A stretch of DNA of 37,936 nt. Origin: Deferribacteraceae bacterium. GTDB taxonomy: Bacteria > Chrysiogenota > Deferribacteres > Deferribacterales > JAISNW01. Location: contig JAIRQX010000099.1 of assembly GCA_031256375.1 (NCBI GenBank), forward strand, positions 1 through 37,936, written 5' to 3'. Positions 23,922-33,673 of this stretch are shown one piece after another; the stretch's first letter is position 1; each line of letters begins with the position of its first letter. The notes under the pieces are model-generated. The model worked only from the letters and a program-made list of their open reading frames with translations, was not told the origin of the DNA and made no database searches. A program made the translations under genes and the position numbers.

Positions 23922-25781
23922 TTATTCAGTAAAAGTTTTCAGTATGCGGCTGCGTGTCGGGTGACGCAGTTTGCGCAGCGCCTTTGCTTCAATCTGACGG
24001 ATTCTTTCCCGTGTGACGCTGAATTTACGACCAACCTCTTCCAATGTATGATCTGAATCGCAATCTATTCCGAAACGCAGACGCAGTACGCTCGCCTCCC
24101 TTGGGCTCAGAGTATCCAGAATACCGCTTGTGTGTTCACAGAGTTTTAAATAGATTACTTCATCCGAAGGGTTTTTTGCCGACTTGTCTTCTATAAAATC
24201 ACCAAGGCTGGAATCTTCATCTTCACCTATAGGTGTTTCAAGGGAAACAGGTTCTTTGGCAATCTTTAAAACTTTTTTGATCTTCTCCAAAGGGATATCC
24301 ATTTCAGTGGATATCTCTTCCGGCGTGGGTTCACGACCATATTCCTGTTGTAACTGCCGGCTGATCTTTGTCATTTTATTAATGGTTTCAATCATGTGTA
24401 CAGGGATACGGATAGTGCGCGCCTGATCGGCTATAGCCCGCGTTATTGCCTGACGTATCCACCAGGTGGCGTAAGTAGAAAACTTATACCCCTTAACATA
24501 ATCAAATTTTTCAACGGCTTTCATAAGCCCGATATTACCTTCCTGAATAAGATCAAGAAATTGCAGACCACGGTTTGTATATTTCTTTGCAATACTTACC
24601 ACAAGACGCAGATTTGCTTCTATCAATTTGGATTTGGCAAGCTCTGTCTCACGCTCCCCCTGCAAAAGGCTTTCAAAAATAATATCAAGCTCGTTTTTAT
24701 CAACACCCATATTTTGATACGATTTATTCAGAACTTGCAGAGCCTTGTCATATTTTTTTAAAATAGTATCTATTTCATTCTTTTTATAATTTGATTTTTT
24801 AAGATTTACCGTCAGTTCTTCCGGACTGATATATGTGCCGTCGCTATTGTATTTTCCCTTATCAGGAATGCCTAAGCTCTTGAGTATCCGTACCACGTCG
24901 CTGGCATTGTTGGAAATATCGGAGTAGCATTTGCGTATGTCATCAGCAATAATACATATATGATTAAAATTGAACTTTAATTTAAGCAATTTGTTGGTAA
25001 TTTCATCACGATCATCGTTGATCATGTCTGTTATCGCCATGGCTTCGTCATGGTTTGTTTTTTCTTTTCTGATTTTTTCAGCCATATTAATATCGGCTGT
25101 AAGTTTACCCAGAATAAACTCAAACGTTTCCAAAAATTGCTGCGCTTTAAACTGTATTACTTTGTCATCTACAATTTTCAACTGCGTATCTTTGTCATAT
25201 TTTATCTGGCGCGAAGCGTTTTCGTCATTTTCATCATAATCCGCTTCAATGACCTCGTAATCAATATCTTCCTCTATGTTAATTATATCTTTAAGTTTAA
25301 TCGTTGAAGTGCGGACCATTTCCATAATTTCTGCAAATTTCCGGACTGTATTCGGAAAAGAGAGGATGTTGCGGATCACTTTACGCTGACCTTCCTCTAT
25401 CTCTTTTGCGACGCTTACCTCCTCTTCGCGGTTGAGAAGAGCAATATTTCCCATCTCTTTCAAGTACAGCCGCACCGGATCATCTGTATTGAGAGGGTCT
25501 TCAATATCTTCTGCGCTGATTTCACCGTCAAACGGCACAGAAACGGGGTCATCCGTATCATCTTCTATTGCGGAAGCGCTAAAAATTCCATTTTTTTTGG
25601 TTTTATTATCAATCACGTCAATTTTCATTTGCGCAAAAAGAGTTAAAATATCATCCATTGACTCTGATGAAGTCGTATCTTCGGGCAAACCGTCATTAAT
25701 TTCATCCCATGTCAAAAACCCTTTTTCTTTGCCGAGCATTATTAACTGCTTTACCTCAGGCGATTTTATTTTTTTAGACAT
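23922..25781 (-). CDS. rpoD: RNA polymerase primary sigma factor (sigma-70)
   Basis: About 619 residues from ATG 25781, chosen because GGAGG lies 4-5 nt upstream. Region 1.1 is present ([21 protein letters not shown]), followed by region 1.2 ([22 protein letters not shown]) and a long non-conserved acidic/coiled region. Region 2 follows ([24 protein letters not shown] in pieces; [20 protein letters not shown]), then region 3, and region 4 with [20 protein letters not shown]. This is the housekeeping sigma factor. The position downstream of dnaG is the conserved macromolecular-synthesis arrangement. Confidence 0.97.
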   Translation of the reverse strand: MSKKIKSPEVKQLIMLGKEKGFLTWDEINDGLPEDTTSSESMDDILTLFAQMKIDVIDNKTKKNGIFSASAIEDDTDDPVSVPFDGEISAEDIEDPLNTDDPVRLYLKEMGNIALLNREEEVSVAKEIEEGQRKVIRNILSFPNTVRKFAEIMEMVRTSTIKLKDIINIEEDIDYEVIEADYDENDENASRQIKYDKDTQLKIVDDKVIQFKAQQFLETFEFILGKLTADINMAEKIRKEKTNHDEAMAITDMINDDRDEITNKLLKLKFNFNHICIIADDIRKCYSDISNNASDVVRILKSLGIPDKGKYNSDGTYISPEELTVNLKKSNYKKNEIDTILKKYDKALQVLNKSYQNMGVDKNELDIIFESLLQGERETELAKSKLIEANLRLVVSIAKKYTNRGLQFLDLIQEGNIGLMKAVEKFDYVKGYKFSTYATWWIRQAITRAIADQARTIRIPVHMIETINKMTKISRQLQQEYGREPTPEEISTEMDIPLEKIKKVLKIAKEPVSLETPIGEDEDSSLGDFIEDKSAKNPSDEVIYLKLCEHTSGILDTLSPREASVLRLRFGIDCDSDHTLEEVGRKFSVTRERIRQIEAKALRKLRHPTRSRILKTFTE

Positions 25782-25804
25782 TAAGCCTCCGTAATGCTGC
25801 CTTT

Positions 25805-27514
25805 TCAATCTTCCCCTGTATATGTTTTTTTCTGATGTTTATTGATATTGCGTAGATATTCCATATACGCTTCCAAGTTGCCGGACTCACCTGTTGACGT
25901 TATCTGATCCGCGATCTTATACCGTTCTTTATCGCAAAAATTAATCATTAACTTAGTTTTGCAATCAATTGCCGCTGAATAACAATCGGGGGTATCTTTT
26001 TTATTGATTAGCATATCTGCTATTGTTTCACCAACTTCAGTATCATTGCGCAATTCTATAATATTATCACCTTGTGCGAAAAATTCAAGAATTTTTTTAT
26101 ATATTAGACGAAACGTTTCATCGTCAAAACATTCCTGCGGCAAATCAGCGGTTAAATGTTCCGTCATGTCTTCCGGAAGCAGGAAAAGGTACGTGATAAA
26201 ATCTTTTTCAACCATAAAGTTTATGTTGCCGGTTTTTTTAGCGTACCTAATCACAGCATTTTTAGGTTTACCGCTACTGACATCATCGCTTAGGGTTTGC
26301 TCTGACACTTCAAATAGTGACGCGGTTTCTTTCAGATAGTATTCCTGTCTGTAAGGGTTTTTTATCTTTTCCAATATACTTTTTATATCATTAAGACGGT
26401 TAAAGCGTTTGTTATTATCCGTTCCTTTGCCGCGTTCATTTTTTATTGTGTGTATCAGCAGATCCTGCCGCGTTTCCAGAATTTTATCAAAACCCTCCTT
26501 CCCGTTATTTTTCAGGAAAGTATCAGGGTCTTCCCCTGCCGGAAGGAAGATCACATTCGGGTATATATCACATTCTATGGCTATATCCCTGCTTTTCATC
26601 ATCGCTTTTATTCCGGCTTCGTCCCCGTCCAGAATAAGATTGTACTCCTCCGCCGAATATCTTTTAAGCTGAGCCACCTGTTCTTTTGTGAATGCTGTGC
26701 CCATGATGGCCACCGTTTGTGGGAATCCGGCAGCCACCATGCGTATAGCGTCAAAATACCCTTCCACAATGAAGCATGATTTGTCTTTTTTCATAATCTC
26801 TTTAGCATTGTGCAGATTGTAAAGTTCATGCCGTTTTGAAAATAATGACGTTTCGGGGGAATTTATATATTTTGATCTTTCCGCCGGATCCATTGTCCTG
26901 CCGGAAAAACCGATACAGGCGCCGGTTGCGCTGTGTATGGGAAATAGTATCCTGTTTGCGAACAAACATTTTCTGTACTTTGAAAAAATACCGGACCCGG
27001 CGATAACAGCCCCCGTAAAAGAGTTTTCAAAGGGGGTTATACTGATATCAGGAGGCGCCCAGCCAAGATCAAACCGTTTTATAATATTCTCTTCAAACCC
27101 TCTGCTTTTCAGATATTCCAAAGCGGCAATCCCTTCCGGTTTGAAAAGGCTGATTTTTGCGCGTTCCGCAAACATTTCATGCAGGGCTTTCATATCTTTA
27201 ACCGGCTTCTGTGGCGTGTCTTTTGAATCGTATTTAAGTTCTATGTTGTATTGTTCACATATGTAGGTTACAGCATCTGCGTAATTCAGTGTCCTGCGCT
27301 TCATTATAAATGTAATGGCATCCCCCTTTTCTCCGCAGCCAAAACAGTTAAAAAATCCTTTATCCTCGCGGACGTTAAAAGAAGGGGTTTTTTCGGAGTG
27401 GAAAGGACACAGCCCCACTGTTGCGCGACCTTTACGCATAAGATTTACATGGGGGGATATAATATCCGCAATGTTAATCCGGTGAATCTCATCTATAACG
27501 GAACGTGCTATCAA
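25805..27514 (-). CDS. dnaG: DNA primase
   Basis: A 569-residue primase. The N-terminal zinc ribbon has Cys/His ligands in [13 protein letters not shown] and [11 protein letters not shown]. The catalytic core follows with FSGRTMDP, the TOPRIM segment [12 protein letters not shown] and the metal-binding [12 protein letters not shown]. The C-terminal DnaB-interacting domain is less conserved. The start codon is TTG (27514), which places the usual [14 protein letters not shown] at the N-terminus. It initiates Okazaki fragments with RNA primers. rpoD starts 23 nt after its stop. rpsU, often upstream, is absent here. Confidence 0.96.
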   Translation of the reverse strand: MIARSVIDEIHRINIADIISPHVNLMRKGRATVGLCPFHSEKTPSFNVREDKGFFNCFGCGEKGDAITFIMKRRTLNYADAVTYICEQYNIELKYDSKDTPQKPVKDMKALHEMFAERAKISLFKPEGIAALEYLKSRGFEENIIKRFDLGWAPPDISITPFENSFTGAVIAGSGIFSKYRKCLFANRILFPIHSATGACIGFSGRTMDPAERSKYINSPETSLFSKRHELYNLHNAKEIMKKDKSCFIVEGYFDAIRMVAAGFPQTVAIMGTAFTKEQVAQLKRYSAEEYNLILDGDEAGIKAMMKSRDIAIECDIYPNVIFLPAGEDPDTFLKNNGKEGFDKILETRQDLLIHTIKNERGKGTDNNKRFNRLNDIKSILEKIKNPYRQEYYLKETASLFEVSEQTLSDDVSSGKPKNAVIRYAKKTGNINFMVEKDFITYLFLLPEDMTEHLTADLPQECFDDETFRLIYKKILEFFAQGDNIIELRNDTEVGETIADMLINKKDTPDCYSAAIDCKTKLMINFCDKERYKIADQITSTGESGNLEAYMEYLRNINKHQKKTYTGED

Positions 27515-27558
27515 AATACAAACCTGGCAATGGATTTTGCAAAATTTTGTTGTGTTCC

Positions 27559-27587
27559 AAAATAATGCCTTAAACTGTTTTTTTCAA
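27559..27587 (-). promoter_or_regulatory. Predicted sigma-70 promoter for dnaG-rpoD
   Basis: On the minus strand TTGAAA (27587-27582) and TATTTT (27564-27559) are separated by 17 nt, about 45 nt ahead of the TTG start of dnaG. Confidence 0.5.
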
Positions 27588-27601
27588 GAGAAAAATATTG
27601 T

Positions 27602-27618
27602 TGGCATAAAACTTGCTT
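27602..27618 (+). promoter_or_regulatory. Orphan sigma-54-like promoter
   Basis: TGGCAT, five bases, TTGCTT, with exactly ten bases between GG (27603-27604) and GC (27615-27616). It faces right, into the 3' end of the opposite-strand yhbP-like gene, with no coding gene downstream on its own strand. The expected start is near 27628, just ahead of the hairpin AGAGCG/CGCTCT (27624-27642). It could drive an antisense or small RNA, or be a chance match. Confidence 0.35.
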
Positions 27619-27632
27619 GAAAGAGAGCGTTT

Positions 27633-28064
27633 TTAGCGCTCTGTCCGCTCCCAATATAGTTTCTTTCCAAATTTAACAATATTTGACGTGAATTTGACGT
27701 AATCCAGACGTAATGTCCATAACTCAGCATCTGTCAGGCATACGAATGGAAATCGTTTACTATAGCTTTGTCTCATCTGAACGGAATCTGTTATACGCGC
27801 AACCCCTTTAAACTGCACCCCCTGAATGCGAAAAACCGATTTTGTCTGCCGCGATATAGTCCCCGATACATATGGGGTTTGTAGCATTAATTTTGCGTGC
27901 CGCGTATCACTGTTGGAAAGAAAGAGCAGAGCCGGATCGGAGGGGATGAACGAATAATAACAGCAGCAGCTCCAAGTATATTCTTCGTCCCGTATGCTAA
28001 GCGCCGCCACATGGTGTTTTGATATAAATCTTACAATATCGTCGTGCATTACCACTGCTTCCAT
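27633..28064 (-). CDS. YhbP-family (pyridoxamine-phosphate-oxidase-like fold) protein
   Basis: A 143-residue protein closely patterned on E. coli YhbP (UPF0306): KHHVAALSIRDEEYTWSCCCYY, the TRHAKLM block, VSGTISRQTKSVFRIQGVQFKG and the tail LDYVKFTSNIVKFGKKLYW. The fold is that of flavin-binding split barrels; no activity is established. The Cys triplet SCCCYY is unusual. The start overlaps the mazG stop by 16 nt, so the two are coupled. An alternative ATG lies five codons in (28049). Confidence 0.85.
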   Translation of the reverse strand: MEAVVMHDDIVRFISKHHVAALSIRDEEYTWSCCCYYSFIPSDPALLFLSNSDTRHAKLMLQTPYVSGTISRQTKSVFRIQGVQFKGVARITDSVQMRQSYSKRFPFVCLTDAELWTLRLDYVKFTSNIVKFGKKLYWERTER

Positions 28065-28828
28065 TTTGCTTCCAGCCAGAGCTTTTCCATCGTTTCCAGA
28101 TTGCTGTCAGTGAGCTTTTCACCGCGTTCCGACAGAGTGTCCTCTATATAATTAAACCGTTTCACAAATTTAACATTAGCCGCACGCAACGCTTCGTCCG
28201 CTGAAAAACCGTAGTGACGGGAAAGATTTACAAGAACAAATAAAAGATCGCCCATCTCCTCTTTTATCATATTAAAATCTCCACTGTTACAGGCATCCCT
28301 CAGTTCATCATATTCTTCGGCAACTTTCAGCATAACATCTTCCGCCGTTTTCCAGTCAAAACCTACTTCCGCCGCCGTTTTTTGCAGTTTTTCAGATTTC
28401 GGTAGAGTCGGGAAACTCTTATCCGCTTTATCCAGAGTATGAGAGATGTGTTGATCCCCCTTTTCCTGAGCTTTAATGGTTTCCCATTGTTTTAAAACTT
28501 CCAAGTCGCTTGTGATTTCCGTTTCGCTGAATACATGCGGATGTCTGCGGATAAGTTTTTTCACAATATTGTCTGTAACATCATCTATATCAAAAAACCC
28601 GTCCTCTTCAGCTATCCGGGTATGCATCGCTACGTGAAGAAGCACATCCCCCAGCTCTTCGCATATATTTGGCATATCTTTTTTATCTAACGCCGAAATC
28701 AGTTCATATACCTCTTCTATTAAATCGTCTTTTAAACTGTATAACGTCTGTTTTTTATCCCAAGGACAGCCATCAGGTCCTCTGAGTTTTGCAACTGTTT
28801 CCAACAGATCGTTAAAATTTTTTTTCAT
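28049..28828 (-). CDS. mazG: Nucleoside triphosphate pyrophosphohydrolase MazG
   Basis: A 259-residue protein from ATG 28828, chosen because GGAGG lies 4 nt upstream; a longer frame from 28876 has no SD. There are two MazG domains. The first has CPWDKKQTLYSLKDDLIEE and EELGDVLLHVAMH, with KKLIRRHPHVF between the domains. The second has EEYDELRD and EEMGDLLFVLVNLSRH. Both EExxE/ExxD metal sites are present. It hydrolyses (d)NTPs to monophosphates in nucleotide-pool cleaning and control of starvation signalling. Divergent from era and followed by the yhbP-like gene. Confidence 0.95.
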   Translation of the reverse strand: MKKNFNDLLETVAKLRGPDGCPWDKKQTLYSLKDDLIEEVYELISALDKKDMPNICEELGDVLLHVAMHTRIAEEDGFFDIDDVTDNIVKKLIRRHPHVFSETEITSDLEVLKQWETIKAQEKGDQHISHTLDKADKSFPTLPKSEKLQKTAAEVGFDWKTAEDVMLKVAEEYDELRDACNSGDFNMIKEEMGDLLFVLVNLSRHYGFSADEALRAANVKFVKRFNYIEDTLSERGEKLTDSNLETMEKLWLEAKWKQW

Positions 28829-28927
28829 CTGTCCCTCCGGAATGGGCATTGTGGCATAAAGAAAGCTATCACACAACCGCTTAAAAAATTGTTGCGCTTT
28901 TTATCAGTATAATACACTCTCAAAAGG

Positions 28928-29851
28928 ATGGATAATAACAAGTTTAATAAAAAAGACAGTGATAAAAATTGTTTCCGCTGCGGAATGACTGCTCTGGCGG
29001 GGTTGCCGAATGCCGGAAAATCTACATTGCTTAACGCCATTTTGGGGGAGAAAATAGCAATAACATCCTCAAAACCTCAGACCACCCGTAATGCGATTAT
29101 AGGGATAAAAACCACTGATGATGCGCAAATAATATATGTTGACACTCCGGGTTATCATACCGGCGGGGGGAAGATGAACCGCGCAATGATCCGGCAGACG
29201 GAAGAGGCTATTTTATCGGTAAATATTGTTTGTGTGCTTGCCGATCCGGCAGAGCGGAGGATTGACGCTTTTAAAACTCTTCTGGAAAAGGTAAATGCGG
29301 GCGGCGCTCCGGTTATACTTGTGATTACGAAAACAGACAGCCGCGGCAAAGAGGATATTTACAGAGCGGCTGAATCTCTCTCAAAACTTGCGCTGTTTAA
29401 AGAGATTGTGCCTGTGTCTGCCCAAAAAATGTTTAACCTCGGAGTTTTGGAAGAATTGATTATCAGGGAACTACCCATCGCGCCGCCTATATATAACAGG
29501 GATGAACTAACCACACATCCTGAAAGTTTTATTATTTCTGAATTTATCCGTGAACAAGCGTTTACGCTTCTTAATCAGGAGGTGCCTTACGATATACTTG
29601 TGGAAACAGAAAAAGTTGAGGAGACTGACGGTAAAATGAAGATAACGGCGGCTATTATAGTTTCCAGAGATAGCCAGAAGGGTATCGTAATAGGGAAGGG
29701 CGGTTCAATGCTTAAAGAGATCGGTTCCAGAGCGCGTAAAGAGTTGGAAAAGTTTTTCGGAATGAAGATACGCCTTGATATTTGGGTAAAAGTTAAAGAA
29801 GACTGGTCTTCCAAGGATGATTATTTGCGTATTCAGGGGTTGTATAAATAA
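28928..29851 (+). CDS. era: Ribosome-assembly GTPase Era
   Basis: A 307-residue GTPase with a C-terminal KH domain. G1 is GLPNAGKS, switch I includes KPQTTRNAI (effector Thr), and G3 is DTPG. The G4 motif is T134-K-T-D137 instead of the usual NKxD. The KH region is GIVIGKGGSMLKEIGSRARKELE in pieces. The N-terminus has about 15 extra residues with Cys15 and Cys18 before the G1 strand. Era binds 16S rRNA 3' end during 30S maturation. A perfect TATAAT (28908-28913) lies close upstream and the SD is poor. recO follows after 5 bp. Confidence 0.93.
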   Translation: MDNNKFNKKDSDKNCFRCGMTALAGLPNAGKSTLLNAILGEKIAITSSKPQTTRNAIIGIKTTDDAQIIYVDTPGYHTGGGKMNRAMIRQTEEAILSVNIVCVLADPAERRIDAFKTLLEKVNAGGAPVILVITKTDSRGKEDIYRAAESLSKLALFKEIVPVSAQKMFNLGVLEELIIRELPIAPPIYNRDELTTHPESFIISEFIREQAFTLLNQEVPYDILVETEKVEETDGKMKITAAIIVSRDSQKGIVIGKGGSMLKEIGSRARKELEKFFGMKIRLDIWVKVKEDWSSKDDYLRIQGLYK

Positions 29852-29856
29852 CATAA

Positions 29857-30567
29857 ATGAAAAGTCTGAATACTCCGGCTATAATTTACCGTTTAACCCG
29901 TTATTCGGACAACTCTGCCATCGCTTTGGCTTTTTCACCCGAGTACGGCAAACTGAAACTCTTTATGCCTAACGCATACAGCAAAAAGGGCGGATTTATG
30001 ACGCTTACCCCCGGGAACCTGACCTTTATAATGAAGGACACTTCCGATTTGCACAGGTTTGTCGCATTCAGCCATAATCCTGCATACCACTATTATTCAC
30101 AGACTCCGGAAATCATCGTGCGCCTGAATATCTGTTTTGACTTTTTTGAACACCTTTTTCATTCAGGTGAACAGTGCCGTATATTTTGGGAAATGTGTCT
30201 AAAATACAGCGAAGATAACTGCCGCAAAGCGGGGCTTTACACCATTTACCGCCTTATGAAAGAGGCGGGGGTTATGTTTGATCTGAAGTGCAAATGCGGT
30301 TCCGCGCAAGGGGATATTTTACTGAAAGACGGCGAGCTTTTTTGCGGGAAATGCGGCGTTTCGCAAAGTCCGGAAGAGGGTATTCCTATAAGCGGCAAAA
30401 TGTATTCCAACCTTTTAGCTTTCCCTCAGAATGAGCTTTTCAAAAATATCAATTTTACACATGAGGAAGAGCTTAAACTTTTAATGCTTTTTAACAACCA
30501 TTTGAGCGTTGTGAGCGGCAAAAACAAAATGCTTAAAAGCGTCAGCGTCTTTATTTCTATGCAGTAA
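29857..30567 (+). CDS. recO: DNA repair protein RecO
   Basis: A 236-residue protein of the RecO family. The N-terminal OB-fold has AIIYRLTRYSDNSAIALAFSPEYG, followed by an alpha-helical domain and a zinc-binding motif formed by CKC (near 147-149) and CGKC (near 168-171). RecO loads RecA onto SSB-coated single-stranded DNA with RecR. The era-recO order is common in bacteria. The assignment is good from overall pattern and context; RecO is a poorly conserved family. Confidence 0.9.
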   Translation: MKSLNTPAIIYRLTRYSDNSAIALAFSPEYGKLKLFMPNAYSKKGGFMTLTPGNLTFIMKDTSDLHRFVAFSHNPAYHYYSQTPEIIVRLNICFDFFEHLFHSGEQCRIFWEMCLKYSEDNCRKAGLYTIYRLMKEAGVMFDLKCKCGSAQGDILLKDGELFCGKCGVSQSPEEGIPISGKMYSNLLAFPQNELFKNINFTHEEELKLLMLFNNHLSVVSGKNKMLKSVSVFISMQ

Positions 30568-30585
30568 AAGCTGTTTTAAAATCAT

Positions 30586-30609
30586 TTTTGAGAAACCATT
30601 TTGAGAAAC
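30586..30609 (+). repeat. Tandem 13-bp-period direct repeat upstream of the fix promoter
   Basis: TTTTGAGAAAC occurs twice (30586-30596 and 30599-30609) with a 13-bp period, ending 16 bp before the predicted -35 box of fixA. The position would suit an activator site, but no regulator is identified. Confidence 0.45.
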
Positions 30610-30625
30610 TGTAGCGCTAGACTTA

Positions 30626-30653
30626 TTGCATTTTCTTCTATTTATGTTATATT
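30626..30653 (+). promoter_or_regulatory. Predicted sigma-70 promoter for fixABCX
   Basis: TTGCAT (30626-30631) followed after 16 nt by TATATT (30648-30653), about 40 nt before the fixA start, which has the SD GGAG. Confidence 0.5.
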
Positions 30654-30693
30654 TATTATTAAATGAAAAAATATTTTACGGGAGTGAGCAGTT

Positions 30694-31446
30694 ATGAATA
30701 TTTTAGTGTGCTGTAAAATTGTGTATGAGGAGCAAGACATCTCTGTCCTGCCTGACAGGGGTCTATCATACGACCGTGCGGAGTTGAAGCTGAGTCTTTA
30801 TGACTTGAACGCGGTAGAACAGGCGGTACAGTTGTCCGGTAACATCAGGGCGCTGAGTATAGGCGGCAAAAATAAAGATAACGGCAAAATCAAAAAAAAT
30901 CTTTTATCGCGAGGTCCTCAGGAGTTGTATATTGTGACGGATGAGGCGCTGTCCGGCGCCGACACTCATCAGACCGCCACGGTACTGGCGGCTGCCGCAA
31001 AAAAAATCGGTTTTGATCTCATTTTGTGCGGAGAGGGGTCTGCCGATCTTTACGCCCAGCAAACCGGAATACAGCTAGGAGAGCTGCTTGGCGTACCGGT
31101 TATTAGCTCAGTCAGTAAACTCACTGCCGCGGACGGAAAAATTATTGCTGAACGCACCGCTGATGACTCGGTAGATGTAATTGAAGCGCCGCTGCCTGCC
31201 GTGGTATGTTTGACTTCAGATATTAATGAACCGCGCATACCCGGAATGAAAGATATTCTGGCGGCGGGCAAAAAACCGGTTACTGAATGGAGCCTTGCCG
31301 ATCTCGGGATTGCCGCGCCGGAAGTGACTGTTGATGTTATCAGCATTCTGGCGCCTGTAGGGAAAGACCGTAAACGGATTATCGTGGAAGGTGATGACAA
31401 AGCCACGGAACTGTTTGATAATATTAAAAATGAGGTCAGGAGTTAA
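30694..31446 (+). CDS. fixA: Electron transfer flavoprotein beta subunit (FixA-type)
   Basis: A 250-residue EtfB/FixA protein. It begins MNILVCCKIVYEEQD, and family blocks include LSLYDLNAVEQAVQL, the Asp-rich DTHQTATVLAAAAKK and LILCGEGSADLYAQQTG. Together with FixB it forms the flavoprotein that accepts electrons from NADH. In FixABCX complexes it confers flavin-based bifurcation to quinone and to ferredoxin/flavodoxin. First gene of a four-gene operon; fixB starts 2 nt after its stop. FixA rather than generic EtfB is chosen because fixC and fixX follow directly. Confidence 0.88.
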   Translation: MNILVCCKIVYEEQDISVLPDRGLSYDRAELKLSLYDLNAVEQAVQLSGNIRALSIGGKNKDNGKIKKNLLSRGPQELYIVTDEALSGADTHQTATVLAAAAKKIGFDLILCGEGSADLYAQQTGIQLGELLGVPVISSVSKLTAADGKIIAERTADDSVDVIEAPLPAVVCLTSDINEPRIPGMKDILAAGKKPVTEWSLADLGIAAPEVTVDVISILAPVGKDRKRIIVEGDDKATELFDNIKNEVRS

Positions 31447-31448
31447 TA

Positions 31449-32357
31449 ATGAAAATATTACTGTTCAGCGATAATAATGAAAATTACGGGGAGCTGTGCG
31501 CTGCCGCGGGAACTCTGGGGGGCGAGATCACCGCTTTTATTATCGCGGATAAAAACGATGCCGGAAACATTCCTGTTAAAAAGGCGTTTTATGTAGAACC
31601 GGATGCCTCAAAACTGTTTGAAAACTATTACGCCTCTTTTAAAGAGTTAGTTTTTAATGAGAAGCCTGATGTTATACTCATTTCAGCAACCAAAAAGGGC
31701 AGATATATGGGCGCACGCTTGGCAGCCGCTCTGAAAACTTCAGTATTAACCGATCTGTCAGATATGGAAGCTGACGGAAACGGTATAAAGGGCGCTCAGA
31801 TGTACTACGGGGGCGCGGCGGTGCGCACTGTCAAAAGTAAAGGAATGGCTATAGCTACTCTGCCGCAAGGGTCTTTTGCGCCGGTTTACGGAAAAGCGGA
31901 AGATGTTGTGAATATCCCATATAAAGACGACGGTTCGCTGCTTAAAAAGGTAGAGACGCGAAGTAAGGCAGGGCGGACAGTCAATCTTGTCACCGCAAAA
32001 AATGTTGTGTGTGTAGGCAGAGGGGTCACCCAAAAAGAGGATATAGCTCTTGCCGAAGCTTTAGCCAAAGCAATCGGAGGTGAGGTAGGATGTTCCCGTC
32101 CGGTCGCGGAAGGATCGGGTTTTTTAGATACAAGCCGCTATATAGGAGTTTCAGGATTAACGCTTAAGCCGGATGTTTATTTTGCCGTAGGCATATCCGG
32201 TCAGATACAGCATATAATCGGAATAAATTCCGCCCGGATAATTATTGCCGTTAACAAAGATAAAAACGCGCCTATATTTAAGGTTTGTGATTACGGGATT
32301 GTTGGAGATTTATACAAAGTGTTGCCCATATTAACCAAAATGTTTGAGGGTAATTGA
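31449..32357 (+). CDS. fixB: Electron transfer flavoprotein alpha subunit (FixB-type)
   Basis: A 302-residue EtfA/FixB protein, somewhat short for the family. The N-terminal domain contains YMGARLAAALKTSVLTDL. The C-terminal FAD domain has VCVGRGVTQKEDIALAEALA, GGEVGCSRPVAEG, and ISGQIQHIIGINSARIIIAVNKD (read in pieces), the usual FAD-binding block. No ferredoxin domain is fused at the N-terminus. The stop TGA overlaps the ATG of fixC by one base. Confidence 0.88.
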   Translation: MKILLFSDNNENYGELCAAAGTLGGEITAFIIADKNDAGNIPVKKAFYVEPDASKLFENYYASFKELVFNEKPDVILISATKKGRYMGARLAAALKTSVLTDLSDMEADGNGIKGAQMYYGGAAVRTVKSKGMAIATLPQGSFAPVYGKAEDVVNIPYKDDGSLLKKVETRSKAGRTVNLVTAKNVVCVGRGVTQKEDIALAEALAKAIGGEVGCSRPVAEGSGFLDTSRYIGVSGLTLKPDVYFAVGISGQIQHIIGINSARIIIAVNKDKNAPIFKVCDYGIVGDLYKVLPILTKMFEGN

Positions 32358-33649
32358 TGAGTGAAGAAAAATTTGATGTAATAATTGTCGGCGGAGGAAT
32401 AGCAGGATCTGTAACGGCTCTTTTGCTTGCCCGCGCAGGGTTGGAAGTTGTGATGATAGAGCGCGGCAACTATTCAGGGGCAAAAAATATGACCGGCGGA
32501 CGGCTTTACAGCCACTGTTTTAACGGAATAATCCCTGATTTTGCGGAAATAGCGCCTATTGAACGCAAAGTAATGCATGAACGAGTCAGCATGATGACCG
32601 AAACTTCAAATTTTACCTTTGATTATACTTCAGACAGGCTTGCACAGCCCGGGAAGGAATCTTATATAGTGCTGAGAGGGATATTTGACCGCTGGCTGGC
32701 GGAGCAGGCTGAGAAAGCTGGCGCGATGGCAGTAAACGGAATCCTCGTGGAAAATCTTATTATAAGAGACGGCAAGGTTTGCGGAGTAATTGCCGGAGAG
32801 GAACAGATGTTTGCTGATACGGTTGTCCTCGCTGATGGCGCAAACTCTCAGCTTACGACAAAAGCAGGTCTCCAGCGGAAGCCTGTAACCCCGCATCAGA
32901 TCGCTATTGGCGCAAAAGAGCTTTTTGAACTAGATGAAAAAAAGATTGAAGGCAGGTTTAATCTTGCTCCGGGCGAAGGTTCCGCGTGGTTATTCGCCGG
33001 CTGGCCTTCCGGTGGCATGACAGGAGGCGGTTTTATATATACAAATAAAGCGTCAGTTTCGTTGGGTATTGTTGTTACCGCTGCTGAATTTATAAATGCA
33101 CGCAAGAGCGTAAATGAACTTTTGGAACAGTTTAAAGCGCACTCTGCTGTAAAACCGCTGATTGAAGGGAGCAAACTGATTGAGTACTCGGGTCATATGG
33201 TTGCCGAAGGCGGTTACGGAATGCTACCGCGCCTTTACAGCGATGGTGTGGTGGCAGTGGGAGACGCTGCGCACCTTGTTATAAACGCGGGGTACACAGT
33301 ACGGGGGATGGATCTGGCTGTAGGTTCCGCAGCCGCCGCAGCCGCCGCGATAATATCCGCAAAAAGCAGAGGTGATTTTTCTGAAAAATCGCTGTCAATG
33401 TATAAACGGCTTTTGGATGACAGTTTTGTTATGCGGGATATGAGACGCTTCAGAAAATATCCGCGTTTTATGGAAAACCGCAGAATTTTTAACGAATATC
33501 CGGAAATGGCGGATGAGATTTTTGCTGGTGTGTTTGTTACGGATGGCGCGCCGCAGGCGTCAATGTTTTCTAAGATATTTAAAACTGCAAAAAAAAATGG
33601 GTTGCGTAATCTGGCGAAAGACTGCATAAAAGGGGTAAGTACATTGTGA
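32357..33649 (+). CDS. fixC: FixC-type flavoprotein:quinone oxidoreductase
   Basis: A 430-residue FAD protein related to ETF-quinone oxidoreductase. The N-terminal Rossmann motif IIVGGGIAGSVTALLLARAG is followed by GAKNMTGGRLY, and further FAD contacts lie in DGVVAVGDAAHLV with the GMDLAVGSA helix. The start is ATG 32357 with GAGGG 7 nt upstream. FixC passes electrons from the FixAB flavoprotein towards the quinone pool, with FixX carrying the iron-sulfur centre. FixX starts 24 nt after its stop. Confidence 0.92.
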   Translation: MSEEKFDVIIVGGGIAGSVTALLLARAGLEVVMIERGNYSGAKNMTGGRLYSHCFNGIIPDFAEIAPIERKVMHERVSMMTETSNFTFDYTSDRLAQPGKESYIVLRGIFDRWLAEQAEKAGAMAVNGILVENLIIRDGKVCGVIAGEEQMFADTVVLADGANSQLTTKAGLQRKPVTPHQIAIGAKELFELDEKKIEGRFNLAPGEGSAWLFAGWPSGGMTGGGFIYTNKASVSLGIVVTAAEFINARKSVNELLEQFKAHSAVKPLIEGSKLIEYSGHMVAEGGYGMLPRLYSDGVVAVGDAAHLVINAGYTVRGMDLAVGSAAAAAAAIISAKSRGDFSEKSLSMYKRLLDDSFVMRDMRRFRKYPRFMENRRIFNEYPEMADEIFAGVFVTDGAPQASMFSKIFKTAKKNGLRNLAKDCIKGVSTL

Positions 33650-33673
33650 CGGATATAAAGGGGAGAATGTGTT

